Positions 26,581-37,124 of a stretch of 64,000 nucleotides of DNA are shown piece by piece. Position 1 is the first letter of the stretch. The number at the start of each line of letters is the position of its first letter. The stretch is taken from the NCBI RefSeq assembly GCF_003254395.2, contig NC_037639.1:12877037-12941036 (forward strand). The letters run 5' to 3'. The notes below the pieces were generated by a model. The model made no database searches. It was not told where the DNA came from and saw only the letters and a program-made list of their open reading frames with translations. Source of the stretch: Apis mellifera (taxonomy: Eukaryota > Arthropoda > Insecta > Hymenoptera > Apidae). The translations under genes and the position numbers were made by a program.

Positions 26581-27150
26581 ATATATGATGGATTGTTAGT
26601 TGCATGTGTCGAATTCAGATGTCGATATATTTCTTAAAGATGAGTGGTTACATGCTGTGCGTAAAACAGTTGAATCTTTCTCAATGTCCCAGCCAGAACA
26701 CGATCTATAGTTGGAACAAAACTATCTAATTATCGTATCCTACGATTCTCTTCGCCAGTGAAGCTCGTGCCTTCAGAAAATTCCTTCTTCGATTGGGAGG
26801 ATCTCAGTTTTTCGATGGGGCACGAAAATAACATCAGTGGTCAATGGCTGATTCATGACACTTCCTTTCCTTCCTATAGTTAGTGGAAAATTCCTCGAGC
26901 TAGAACGATGTTCGCTGTACCCAGAGTACTTCACCCTTGGCAATTATACAAGTGTCGAGTAAACTCTCTCAAACAACAATCTTCTCATCCTTTGTTCAGT
27001 TGCTGAATAGAGGGCCTATGCGAACGAACCATTGCGATGAGGATACGAGAGATGTAAAAGAAAGAAGGATCAGTAAAATTTGTTCAAGTGTAAAATGTTG
27101 GTGGAACATTATTTATAGGAGCGTGATTTATACGGGAGTTTCTTAAGACT
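26581..27150. other. CpG-poor islet of unknown origin
   Basis: I counted about 21 CpG in roughly 570 bases, which looks clearly below the flanking sequence. Simple repeats are absent and base order is more complex. One + frame near 27085-27146 reads CWWN...VIY and ends at a stop, which faintly recalls the WWD/IYYE part of mariner transposases. The match is too weak to call. It could be an old insertion or a methylated segment. Confidence 0.35.
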
Positions 27151-28160
27151 TAAGGGGGAAACGATATCGTGTAAAATTGGTCGGTGAAAGCCGCGTGCTA
27201 AGGTTTCCAAGACGTATCTCTCGGGGAGATGGTTAGACATCGAAGGCATCGGGTGGAACGAGGCAGCCTCCTCCATTTGTGGGAAACGAAGAGGGGAGGG
27301 GGAGGCTCGGTTCCATTTGTTTTGTCTCTACCGAATGATCCATTAGCGGAAGCGTCGACTATCGGAATCTCACGGGCCGCGCAATTCCAGTTTCGTTTTT
27401 CAACCGGGGAATCGAATAGACTACGGTCGAGGGGAGAGGAAGGGGAGATACTGTTCGTGATCCTCGAATCGTCTAACCGTGGCAGCAACGCCCGTGGAAT
27501 ACCATTTCTTAATGATCGATCGCCGATTTGCCGATTCACTCTACTCTCCAGCTTCCTCCCGTTCCGAATGTAAAACGAAATCAAAAACGCGGAAGAGAAA
27601 AATAGACGTAACACGCATCACCTCCTGAAGGGAGGGGCAAATTCTAAGATTCTTTTCTCCCTTCCCTTTCCTCGACTAAAATTCCGTTTGTTTTCGTGGC
27701 GACGATAAATGTTTCGGGAAAGGAAACTCCATCGATATAACGTTCGGAGAGGTGTGATCGAGTGCTCTCGTACTCCTCGTTCGAGGAGAAAAATCAAAGA
27801 GGAAAGTAAGTGATCGAAAGGAAATCTTCCCTGCGTAAAATAGTTTCCAGTCGGTCGAAAATACGGTGGGTTACACGGATGTACTAATCGACTCGCCGCG
27901 GGAGGAAGAAACGTTGCAACGATCCAGAGAGTCAGTGATTTACTCGGCGCGATGGCGATGTCTGCCCACTGTTACTCTCTAAGAGAGTAAACGCTAATTA
28001 AACGGGAGGTAATTAACGAGCAAGCCTGACCGAGTGGCCAATTAAACCGGGAGAAGTTTACGTATTGCCGGCATCAACTTTCCGTTTTCGGAAATCGTTC
28101 ATAGAAGAATTCTCTTCTTCTAAGATCGATCGATCCCCACGTAGATAAATAATTTCTCCG

Positions 28161-28181
28161 TATATATATATATATATATAT
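28161..28181. repeat. (TA)n microsatellite, short
   Basis: About ten TA units. Confidence 0.93.
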
Positions 28182-30102
28182 TCGTAATTGTATCGAAAAA
28201 TGGGAACAGATATCTAAAGTATTCTGAATATTCCGCTGTGGAAAAGTTTACTTTCGAATCTGTGCTCGCCGATTCGATTGTTTATCGATCGACCAGGGAA
28301 CTCGGGATCGAGTCGAGCATCCAAAGTTCTCGGGGCGAACGATAAATTCGAAGGGGGCGTGAGCGAAGCCCTCCGGATGGACGAGGGAAAAGGCAAAGAT
28401 TCGAGGATGGAAACATTGTGAGGGCGTGGAACCGCGCTCGAGATACGAGAGGACGCGTGTAGAAGAGAGAGAGAGCGTAGAAAAAGACGTAGGGGGACGA
28501 AGAGAGAGAGAAACTCCTTCTCCCGGCAAGTATCGCGGATTTAACGAATTCCAGACCCCCTTTGGGTAGGGAATTTTTAAAAAAATCGTTGCCTAGGAGA
28601 GGGGCGCGCCGTTACTCGCCACTCCACTCGTTTCTCGGCGGTGAATTTTCGAGTAAACACTTCGGCGCGAAGAAGTCGAGGCGAGTCGCGAATAGTAACA
28701 AACGCTCTCGTTGAAATAACGATATTTCCTGGGCGGCCGCGAAATAGAGATACACTCGGTTGAAGCCGCGAGCGGTAGTGCGTCGGTTGAAAAAGAAATT
28801 AGAAAAAAGAAAGAAAGAAAAAGAAAACCAACTCCGCAGCTTTCATCGTGGCGCGTACTTCCTTTCGTCACGGTGTTCGTTTACATAATCACGTTGCACC
28901 GCGTTTCTTCGTAGTTACGGTTCGGCGATCGTTGATATAATGGCACTTGGAAGAAGAAATTCGTCGTCGACAATTGCGGAATAACTGTGATCCGTTTTTT
29001 CGCGATCCTCGTCCGGAAATTTCGCAATACGCGTATTTCGCGCGGACGAGAACAAACGTTACAAGATCGACGATTATCGTCTCGATTCTACGTATCCACG
29101 CTTCAATGTTCCGTCGAGCGTGTTTTTCTAAGCGGAATAACGAGGTGTCGGCTAGCAGCGGTTAGCGAGAAAATTGGCGGAACGACCGGCTCCGTTCGAT
29201 ACTCCCTCGAGAGGATTGTCACGCAGCCGCGCCGCACGAGTGATCAGGCATTATTGCCCTTGAAGAGGATTTTCCACGCGGAGGGGGCGACGAAAACCCT
29301 GGAGTCCAGAACGAAGGGAAACGAGACCGCGAAAACGGAATTCGCGAGGGAACTCGTGATGAAAGGGAGGGGAGGGGATCGGTGAAACGGGACGGGGGCG
29401 AAGGAACGGATAGGTGAAACGAAGGAGAATTTTTCGAGGAGACAAAGGAAGGGAGGAAACGAAAGGAGATAGAGTTAGGAGAGACGTATCCTTCGTGGAG
29501 TCAGAAAAGCGAAAGCAATTAAGATAGTTAGTTGGTTATGAGACAAAAAGGGCGGGCGGAACGAAGGTAGGAAGGTAATTACCGTGGTAACGGCTTGCCA
29601 AGGCCGCGCGGGTGCATCCCGCGGAGTGGCGGCGCTGGCTTCTGGGGAAATTAGCGCTGGAAAAATTCATGCCCGTAGAAGATTTGCGTAAATTAATTTA
29701 CGCTGGCAACCCGGTACCGGCAAGCTACACGGTGGGAGGGAAAAGAGGACGAAAATTCAATTTCTAGATGAGGATGGACTCGTCTTGGCCGAGTCCCGGT
29801 TTCAGAGAGAGGGGGGATGGGTCGCGTAACGTTTCTAGTAACGGCTAGTTTCGCGGGAAATTTTGTCGTTTGCACGATGGACGAGAGGCAAAAAAAAAAG
29901 AAAAAGGACGAAGAAGGAGGAGGGATACGTCTTACGGGAACGAAGTTAACGTGGTATGTGGCGGATTTACGGCCAAAGTCGATCGAGAGAGGACGAGAAA
30001 GTTGGACGTCGAGACACGTTCCGTTAGCCAGCGTTCGTCGACGTAATTACGGGGGGAAATCGGATTAATCGTAACGACAACGCGAAAGAAAACACGAAGC
30101 TG

Positions 30103-30121
30103 CTGTCTGTCTGTCTGTCTC
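30103..30121. repeat. (CTGT)n tetranucleotide repeat
   Basis: About four and a half CTGT units, followed by a long pyrimidine-rich stretch. Confidence 0.9.
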
Positions 30122-30775
30122 TCCCCCTTCCCCCCTTTTTCGCACAGTTCTATCTCTACTTCCGCTCTTTCCTCCCTCTTCTCCCCTCCTTGTTTTCCTC
30201 GATCTCCCGCCGAGCCCCCCCTCCCCAATACCACCTCGCCACGCCGGCGTCCGTACTTTTCTATTTATTTGCATTTGCAGGCAAGTCGGTTAAGTACCGT
30301 GATCTATATCCTGTCTGGGGATAGAATTCCATGGTCCGTGAACGAAAAACGACCAAGAAATCGTTTCCGGGACGCCCTTCGCCTCGCTCGTTAGCCGGGG
30401 AACGCGGAAAATGGGACGCGCCTCCTCTTTTCATTTTTTTTCCTTTCTCCTTTCTCTTCCTTCTCTTCTTCTTCTCTTCATCAAGAATGTTATATCGAAG
30501 GATTCTCGCGAGTGGATCAGCGCGAGAAATCGCCGAAGGGGCGCGGTTTCTCTGTAACAACAGTTTTTAATTACACCGACTTACTCGGGATTCGGTTAAT
30601 GCGAATTCCACTCTGGCTTCGGAGAGGCTTCAATCCAACGCGCGGACTCGTGGCCTAAAAACGCCGGTTTCAACTATTCAATTAAACCAACGACCCTCTG
30701 TTAAGGGGATGACATTTCCTTTGCGTGCACATTTCTCCACTACGCCCTCCACTATCCCCTCAAGACTCTGCCAAC

Positions 30776-30809
30776 TACACACACACACACACACACGTAC
30801 ACACACGTG
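30776..30809. repeat. (CA)n tract with two ACGT interruptions
   Basis: Thirty-four bases of strictly alternating purine and pyrimidine, mostly CA. It is the only sizeable CA repeat seen here. Confidence 0.93.
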
Positions 30810-31102
30810 GTCAAGTTACGTCGCACTTTAATTATCCCGGTGATAAAACAGCGTGGAATATCACGAAACGGCACCACCGGCTCTAATCTAATCGGTTAAT
30901 TTCAAACTTCTCGTGTCCCTCCACTCGACGATTTATTTTTTTCTTTTTGGAGGAGGATATCCTTCAATATCGACTGTATCACGAGCGTCTTCGTAAAGCG
31001 ATACGATGCTTTCTTTGACGAACGAAGGAAAGATGATCGTGCGAACGAATCGAGAGGCTTGTTTCCTCCGCGGTGACTGTCGACGAAATAGAGCGACGCA
31101 AA

Positions 31103-31184
31103 ATCGAAACAAGGGACAAGCGTTCGACGCACGTTCGAAGGTGAACGCTTGTTTATTTTCCTCGCGCTCTACCTTTGTTTCGAT
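31103..31184. repeat. Nested inverted repeat (potential stem-loop)
   Basis: The outer arms ATCGAAACAA (31103-31112) and TTGTTTCGAT (31175-31184) are exact reverse complements. Just inside them, ACAAGCGTTC (31116-31125) pairs with GAACGCTTGT (31143-31152) across a 17-base loop. The right side has an unpaired stretch of about 22 bases, so the full hairpin would be asymmetric. Confidence 0.75.
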
Positions 31185-32103
31185 AGTTTACAATCCCTCC
31201 TTCCCATTTCCGCGAATTGTATCTCGCCGGGAACTTCTTGCGTATAAACAAAGCGTTATCGCGGGTTTGCTCGCGATAATGGAGGATCGTTTTAATATAT
31301 ATATATTTCTTTGTGTTCGAACGCGCTTCTCGCCCGTTCGAACTCTTCGAGTTTAAGGGGAACTTGTTATGACACGGCCGTTTGAATTTCACAAAAAGCG
31401 TTTCGTCTCCGAGGAAATCCCTTTACGCGTCGAGTAATTTAGCCTCGAGTAAACAAGGAAGCGCGCGCGTCGACTCCCCATTCGGGAAGTGATTTTACCG
31501 CGACTCGCTTTCTTTCCTCCATTCCATTCCCCGATTTTGCCCGGGGAAAAATTGCATTGAATTCGTATAAGTATCGCGAGCGTTATCGATCCCTCCCCTC
31601 CCACCGAAATAATAATCGACGATACTTTTAATAAGAATCTCTTCCTCTCGATACATATATATAGCTCGAAAATATTCCAGCTCGCTGAATAATCAAAAAT
31701 CACTTGCCAATTCAATTATCTTTCTTTCGCGAATCCCGATTAATATGGCCATTGTGCCCGATGCATTTAACAGATTGGATACAATTTCTTCCCCCCTCGC
31801 ACTCCTGTCGCAACAGCTTTCCTTCAACGACCCATCCTCCCGAATCCTCGTATCGGGCGAAAAACATCCATCTCGTGTTTTCATCTTTCGCGAGCACCTT
31901 TTTTGCCACTGTATCGCTCGCAATCCACGGGATTCCCCTCTCCGCAGCTGCAATTCCTTCCAAGTTTTTACGACCCGTTCGAGTCACCACCTATTTCTCG
32001 CGTAGAATCCCTCTCTCGTGCATCCTAACTCGTCCACTATCTCTCCCACGTCTCTCCACGGAAAATCGACGAAAAGCCGGAAGACGGAAACCCAATTGTA
32101 AAT

Positions 32104-32131
32104 GGAGGAGGAGGAGGAGGAGGAGGAGGAA
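32104..32131. repeat. (GGA)n trinucleotide repeat
   Basis: About nine GGA units, similar to the GGA tract at 34087-34110. Confidence 0.95.
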
Positions 32132-32993
32132 ACGCGTTTAACGGGAGAATAGGGGATGTTCGCGCAAAGAGAAAGCGGTTCTCGAAAGAGGAAGATCTCG
32201 GATCTTCGAGAAAAAATTGTAGGATTTTGATTGATTATAAGGTAATTATAAGGGATTAATCGAGAGATCGTTTATCAGACTAGGTTATTATCTAAGCATG
32301 TTTCGTATATTAGTTTAGTTTTAATTTTTGAATAATTGTTAAATAACGTCTTCTAACATTAAATGTTGAAAAAAAACGAATTATTCTCGGATAAACGCTG
32401 TTCTACGCCTTCATCTTCCTGAACAAGGAGAGTGAACCATTCTCACGTGGAACATTCTCACAAATCAATATAGAGGAAAATACAATATAACAAAAAAAAA
32501 AGAGAGAGAAACGACGGAAGGATTTTCAATCGATATTAAAAAGTTAATTTCTCGATCGAATCTCGGCGCAACGGAATTCGATATCGTTGCACGAAATGCA
32601 AGGAAGCGGGTATACCGGTCGTTTGATGATTAGCAGGAACCGTGGGTGGGGGGCCGGCTTGATGGGGTGTACCGAAGTTATAATGCAGCCGATGAAATTA
32701 CGGCAAGGTCCCGGGGTAATTTCCATAGTAACTTCCGGCCAGGAATCGATGCAAAATGTCGGATGATCAAAGTTGAAAACGGGTGCGGGTGATCTTCTCC
32801 CCGTTGATCGCCGCCTACGAAAGAGGATCGAACGAGGATCGTTGGTGGATCGCGGCACGTACGATTGGGGAGTTTCCCTCGGAGAGATGATGAAAACTCG
32901 ACAGAAGTAGCGAGTGCAGGGAAAGGGCTAACTTTATTCACGCGTGAATCGAACACGCTCGTGCAGGGATTTATCAGAGATGGTTTTTTTTCG

Positions 32994-33018
32994 AATTATA
33001 CTACGTCGTAGTATAATT
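32994..33018. repeat. Near-perfect 25-bp palindrome
   Basis: AATTATACTACG and CGTAGTATAATT are exact reverse complements around one central T. A T-run lies on either side. The element is isolated in otherwise ordinary noncoding DNA. Confidence 0.93.
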
Positions 33019-34086
33019 TTTTCCAAGATCGCGCGATTTCCAATCCACTCTCTCTCTCTCTCTGCCCCACTTTTTTCCGTTCAATGGAAAACCACTTGCT
33101 GATTTAATGGAGCTACACGCCCACGGGTCGAAATCGCGGGCGGGATATAGGCGAAAAATGGAAAAAAAAGAAGGAAGAGAGAGAGAGAAAGGAAAAAAAG
33201 GCGCGTGGAAATTTTGTCGAACGGAGGTGGAAGAGGGGAGCGTGAAAAATGTGAGAGGCGTAGGGGGAGGATGGCGCGCGGTTTCGGCGCGCGGAGAAAC
33301 GGTGGAAGAATTTTAACGGCTAATTCGTTTCCCTTTCCCTTGTAATAACGGCGGTGGCCCGCGAAACTTCAGAAATATGAAAACCGCCGCTCGAATTCCG
33401 TTAATTGCTCGCTTCTTGTTGGAATTCGAACCCTTGGATGGGTGGGGAGAGGGTCGAGGAAACCGCGAACAGAAATAATAGACCAACAACGGAGTCGTAA
33501 TTACTACTCTTAATTGGAGTATAGATATACACGGGCTTTAAGGTAGCCGGTGTTTAGCCGGATGGTTATCCGGAATCGGGAATCCGGGCAAGAAGTAACC
33601 TCCGCGAGGAGGTTAATGGTTGCATAGTTTCCCCTTATCGGTGCTCGTCCATCGATGGCCGAGCAATTTGGAATCGAATTCAGTTCAGAATTTCCGGGGA
33701 TGAAAAGGCGAGACGAAAGTAACGCGGATTAAATGGTGGAAAAGTCGTCCGTGTTAGCGTCCGATCTTGTTCAAACAAGGTTGCCTCGTAAATTCAAATC
33801 GCAGCCCGGGAGAAGGCTCCCTTTGAGCCGGCCGACTCAACGTTCCGAATCAACGTCGGTTGTGGGAGGGGAGGGGATTATCCGAAAACAAGGAACAGTT
33901 GAACTCTAATTGGACTCTTTGCCAGGGGGTTTGAGACTCGAAATTGCTCCGCGACGCGAGAGACACCGAGTGGAAGAGCGTTTAACGCCCGGTCCCGCTT
34001 CGAGAAATTGCACTCGTTGCCATTTGATCCGTCTCGTTGCATTTAATCTGCGCGAATGTCGCCGGTTACGCGGTGTCCTAACCGGA

Positions 34087-34110
34087 AGAGGAGGAGGAGG
34101 AGGAGGAGGA
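34087..34110. repeat. (GAG)n trinucleotide repeat
   Basis: About eight GAG units, some 520 bases upstream of the Ig exon acceptor. Confidence 0.94.
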
Positions 34111-34600
34111 ATGAAATTGTTCGGAAGAGAAAATATATCGAGGAGGTGATTTTAAAGTCGAGAGGTGAATCGCGAATATCGACCCGTCGAACCAAGTCCA
34201 AGTCGATCGCGAAACGCTGAAACTTCAAACGTTTCGGGCGGAGTACAGTTGTATTTGAATAGCTTCGACTAGTTTCCTCTGTCGAGATTTCTACAAATTT
34301 ATCAACCACATCCGGTTGACCGAAAGCGACGCGATCAAACTCTGTCGACTCGAACTCGGGTTTTTCTGGCCGAGTGAAAAAAATTCGGTTGACCGCTGCG
34401 AAAAGGCAAGTTGCATTGGACTCGCGTTTGGAAAACGGCATTGGCCGCGGTCGTATAGAATCGTGGTGAACCGTGGGGAACGTTTTATCCGGCCCCTGGC
34501 AAAATGGTCCTGACGCGGGCTGATCGTGCAGATCCTCGCGTCCCGTCCACCGGATCGTTTTTTTTTCTATTCGGCCGATAACGGCCACGACGTGACGGAT

Positions 34601-34630
34601 GTAACGACGGACCAACGTCTCTGTTTCCAG
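34601..34630 (+). promoter_or_regulatory. 3' splice acceptor of the Ig exon
   Basis: A pyrimidine-rich run (GTCTCTGTTTCCAG) ends at the AG of 34629-34630, immediately before the Ig-coding frame. A possible branch-point adenosine lies in GTAAC at about 34604, some 26 bases upstream. The reading frame carries no extra conserved residues further upstream. The acceptor shows that at least one earlier exon exists, either outside the window or unrecognised in it. Confidence 0.85.
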
Positions 34631-34924
34631 ATTCCATGGTGGGGGAGATGGTCGTCGAGGCTGGGAAGAACGTGACGCTGAATTGTCCCGGTGTGACGGA
34701 GAACTCTCTCATACTGATGCTCGAATGGCGGGTTAACAGTATGCAGTTGCTCGAGTACAGCAGCAACACCACGATAGTGTGGAACCATCAGAACAGGGTT
34801 TCGTTGTCGTTGAAGAACTACTCGCTCCAGTTTCATCCGGTCACCGCGCAGGACACCGGCGAGTACACTTGCTTGGTGAACAGTCGCAGCATGCCGGAAG
34901 CTGTCATCAGTCTCATAGTTCACG
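34631..34924 (+). CDS. Internal exon encoding one V-type immunoglobulin domain (partial gene)
   Basis: This exon encodes a single Ig domain of an extracellular or cell-surface protein. Numbering from the Met at 34636, the sequence shows the B-strand Cys17 (in LNCPG), Trp31 (in LEWR), the F-strand motif D73-T-G-E-Y-T-C79, and a closing hydrophobic G strand (VISLIVHG). Cys17 and Cys79 would form the core disulfide; their 62-residue spacing fits a V/I-set fold. N-glycosylation sequons are visible at N12 (NVT), N44 (NTT) and N61 (NYS). The exon starts with the last two bases of a split codon and ends with the first base of the next, so it is phase 1-1, the usual arrangement for Ig exons. The Met is not taken as a start because an acceptor lies directly upstream. 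Codon use is mixed (CAG, AAC, CTG), unlike the low-complexity flanks. The gene is not recognised; adhesion or guidance receptors with Ig plus FN3 repeats are plausible relatives. No neighbouring domain exon was found here. Confidence 0.93.
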
Positions 34925-34930
34925 GTGAGT
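34923..34930 (+). promoter_or_regulatory. 5' splice donor of the Ig exon
   Basis: The sequence CG|GTGAGT places a near-consensus donor right after the domain's last beta strand, with the GT at 34925-34926. Reading past it runs quickly into a poly-T tract and the frame ends at about 34989, which supports splicing here. The exon leaves one base of a split codon, so the next exon should begin in phase 1. Confidence 0.9.
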
Positions 34931-34936
34931 CCTTTC

Positions 34937-35048
34937 TTTTTTTTTTTTTTTTTTACTGCGTTTTTCAAATTGACTCGATTTTGATTTGAACGCGACGTTC
35001 ACGAAGAGATGCTTTCATCTCGTAAAAAAAAAAAAAAAAAGAAAAAAA
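34937..35048. repeat. Poly-T then poly-A tracts just after the Ig exon
   Basis: A T-run at about 34937-34953 starts 12 bases after the donor GT. An A-rich run follows at about 35023-35048. They could pair in the pre-mRNA, but no functional claim is made. Confidence 0.85.
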
Positions 35049-35311
35049 AATTGTCGAGTCGAATTGGCCTGAAAGGTAAATCGAACTGATATAAAATGCT
35101 ATCGAAGCATAGAGTGGGGGGAGGTGGGATTAAATCGAAACGATATATTCATTCGTATAACACGAGCTCTCTTTTTCTCGTTGAAAAAAAAAAAGAAATG
35201 AAGTCCATACGGATTGAAATGAACCGAGAATCGGGCAAATGTGCGCATCGTAAAAATAATCACGGAAAATCCCGGCAAGTCCCTCTATTTAACCCGTCAG
35301 GATCGTTCCCC

Positions 35312-35348
35312 CTTTCTCTTTCTCTCTCTTTCTCTCTCTCTCTCTCTC
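35312..35348. repeat. CT-rich microsatellite
   Basis: CT units interrupted by single T insertions. Confidence 0.92.
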
Positions 35349-35709
35349 GGCGAGTAAATTAAAAATTAACCCGGTCTCGCATCCCTCGTCACTTGGCGCA
35401 CCGCCAACGAGCCAAGCGGGTCGCTACATTTGCGTTTTAACCTTGATGTACCGTAATTCCTTCCTCGTTCTGTTTAACGCTGTTCTCGTTCGAATACCGA
35501 TCGCGCAAAAGCCAAGAGGCGTTACTCTTAATGTATCGCGCGTTGTAAAACGTGGCCCAACGATGATCGATGATCCACGTTTCGTTATGCAAGTGGAACG
35601 CCGCAGGGTCATGCGCCGAATCTCACCGATCTTATTATTTTAAAGGGTCCTCCAGAGAAAGAGTGGTGGTCGCGTAACTAACGAAGGCAATTTTCGAGTG
35701 TTACCGCGT

Positions 35710-35753
35710 TGCCTTGCCTCGCCTCGTCGCGCCGCGCCTCGCCTCGCCTCGCC
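35710..35753. repeat. (GCCTC)n pentanucleotide repeat
   Basis: Imperfect GCCTC units with GTCGC/GCCGC variants. A shorter version (CCTCG) is seen at about 52802-52821. Confidence 0.85.
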
Positions 35754-36816
35754 GCTCACCCCTGCGGTAACCGAGCTCCCGGCAACTTCAAATCCCACAC
35801 CCCTCCTTCCACGATATTGGATAAACTTGCGAGCCAGCGAGGGGGAGAGGGAGGGGTTAAATTTCCGGCGTAATGTCAAGGCAATTTACATGGTATAATC
35901 GGGCAAACTCCCGGGCGAAAGACCATCGAAATTGTACACCGGCCGTTATCGAAAGGTTTTTCGATCGTTCGTCGTTACGATCGAGTTACCGCTCGAGAGG
36001 CCGTCGATAAATCGTCCCTCCCTCTCTTCCGAGGAAAGAAACGACGACGCTTGTTTGGCGGAGGAAAATCCCTCCCTCTCGCGACCAAGTCAACGCTTCC
36101 AACTTTGGAATGCGCTTCCTCTGTTTCTCCCCTCGTTAAAAATGGAAGGAAACTTTTCTCGGTCGCTTTTAGCGCGCGAGGCAGGACACTCTGTGCGCGC
36201 AGAAGGAGTCCCGCGGCCGTTGGGAATTCGATACAAGTTGCTGGACGAGTGGCCCCGCTTCGAATCCCGATGGAAACTAAAAATTCCCAACAGTTAAGAA
36301 TTATCTCGAAACGTGTCCCCTCTTATCGTTTTTTCCCTCTTGCCTCGTCTCGTATCTCCGCGTATCGTAGAGAAATTAATCGATCCTTTTCCCACAACTG
36401 GCTTTCCCGTAATGGCGCGTGTTCTTTTCTTTCGATCGTTCCTCGCCCAGTGTCTGGTAATTTGTGTTTATCGAACCCGTGAAAGTTGGCCGAGTTTGTA
36501 CACAGTTTCGCACAACGGTCGAAAAACAAAAGAGCAAAAGGAGGGGAAATGGATCGGGTGGAGGAGAGGAGAGGGGGAAAGAGAGAGATAGATAGAGAGG
36601 GTTAACGTCGCAGCTTCCTAACGCTTTATCTCACAGAGCCAGCCCAGAGTTTCTTTACTCGTCGCGAAGTGTTTGCACCAAGTATTTACGGCTGATTTGA
36701 ATTCGTCACGTGTTACCTACCGCGTCAAAAGCTAACTTTTCCGCTCGTCCCATAGGCGCCGGAATCATGGGAGTTCTCGTTAAAACTTCGCCCCCGCATA
36801 ACTTGGCTGAAAGTTT

Positions 36817-36845
36817 TGCACGCGCGCGTGCGCGCGCGCGCGCAT
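36817..36845. other. Alternating CG tract with Z-DNA potential
   Basis: Twenty-nine bases of strictly alternating pyrimidine and purine, almost all CG with one TG step in the middle. This is the most favourable sequence type for left-handed DNA. Confidence 0.85.
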
Positions 36846-37072
36846 CTGCCCCGAAAGACGGAGAAAAACGGGAGGGGAGGTGGGAGAAAAAGGGAAAACG
36901 AGACCCCTATCGCGTTATGTCTCGATCATTTGCATTCAATGCACGAACCGCGACTCCATTTGAATAAGAAGTTTCCCGTGGTTGAAACGAACTGCTTCGA
37001 AAAAAAAAAAAAATAAATAAATTCAATATTTTTCTCGTAGATTCTTTCTCTCAGGGGAGATGCTTCGATGAC

Positions 37073-37124
37073 CTTCTTCTTCTTTTTCTTCTTCTTCTCC
37101 TCCTTCTTCTTTTTTTTTTTTTTG
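37073..37124. repeat. (TTC)n-like pyrimidine tract
   Basis: TTC/CTT units with T-run and CTC interruptions, ending in a poly-T run. Confidence 0.9.

Larger units (their letters stand above)
27150..31090. other. Noncoding stretch, no gene recognised
   Basis: It contains a 9-bp-arm palindrome at 27972-27990, a short TA tract, an X-box-like site at 29578-29591, CTGT repeats at 30103-30121 and a CA tract at 30776-30809. No exon is supported. Confidence 0.5.
1..34630 (+). other. Upstream noncoding flank, probably the long intron before the Ig exon
   Basis: No exon with recognisable domain content was found on either strand. The sequence is CpG-rich, with mono-, di- and trinucleotide repeats and poly-A/poly-T runs. 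Long open frames occur on both strands and overlap each other, but have low-complexity Arg/Ser/Glu or Phe/Leu/Ser translations, as expected for TCG/CGA/GAA-rich DNA with few stops. That all of this is one intron is an inference from the acceptor at 34630; first exons, untranslated exons or nested genes cannot be excluded. Confidence 0.6.

Noticed and set aside
28938..28962. Sequence resembling the insect miR-263 family (AATGGCACT then GGAAGAA)
   Set aside because: The match breaks after the seed region with an inserted T and a different tail. I saw no complementary arm to form a precursor hairpin.
34567..34968. 133-codon minus-strand frame across the Ig exon
   Set aside because: It is the antisense shadow of the Ig domain. 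The sense strand has the conserved cysteines, tryptophan and splice sites, and the antisense translation has no domain features.
36245..36262. TTCGAATCC words resembling the tRNA T-loop (also near 38448 and 47355)
   Set aside because: No matching acceptor stem, D-arm or A-box at the right distance, so no tRNA gene is supported.
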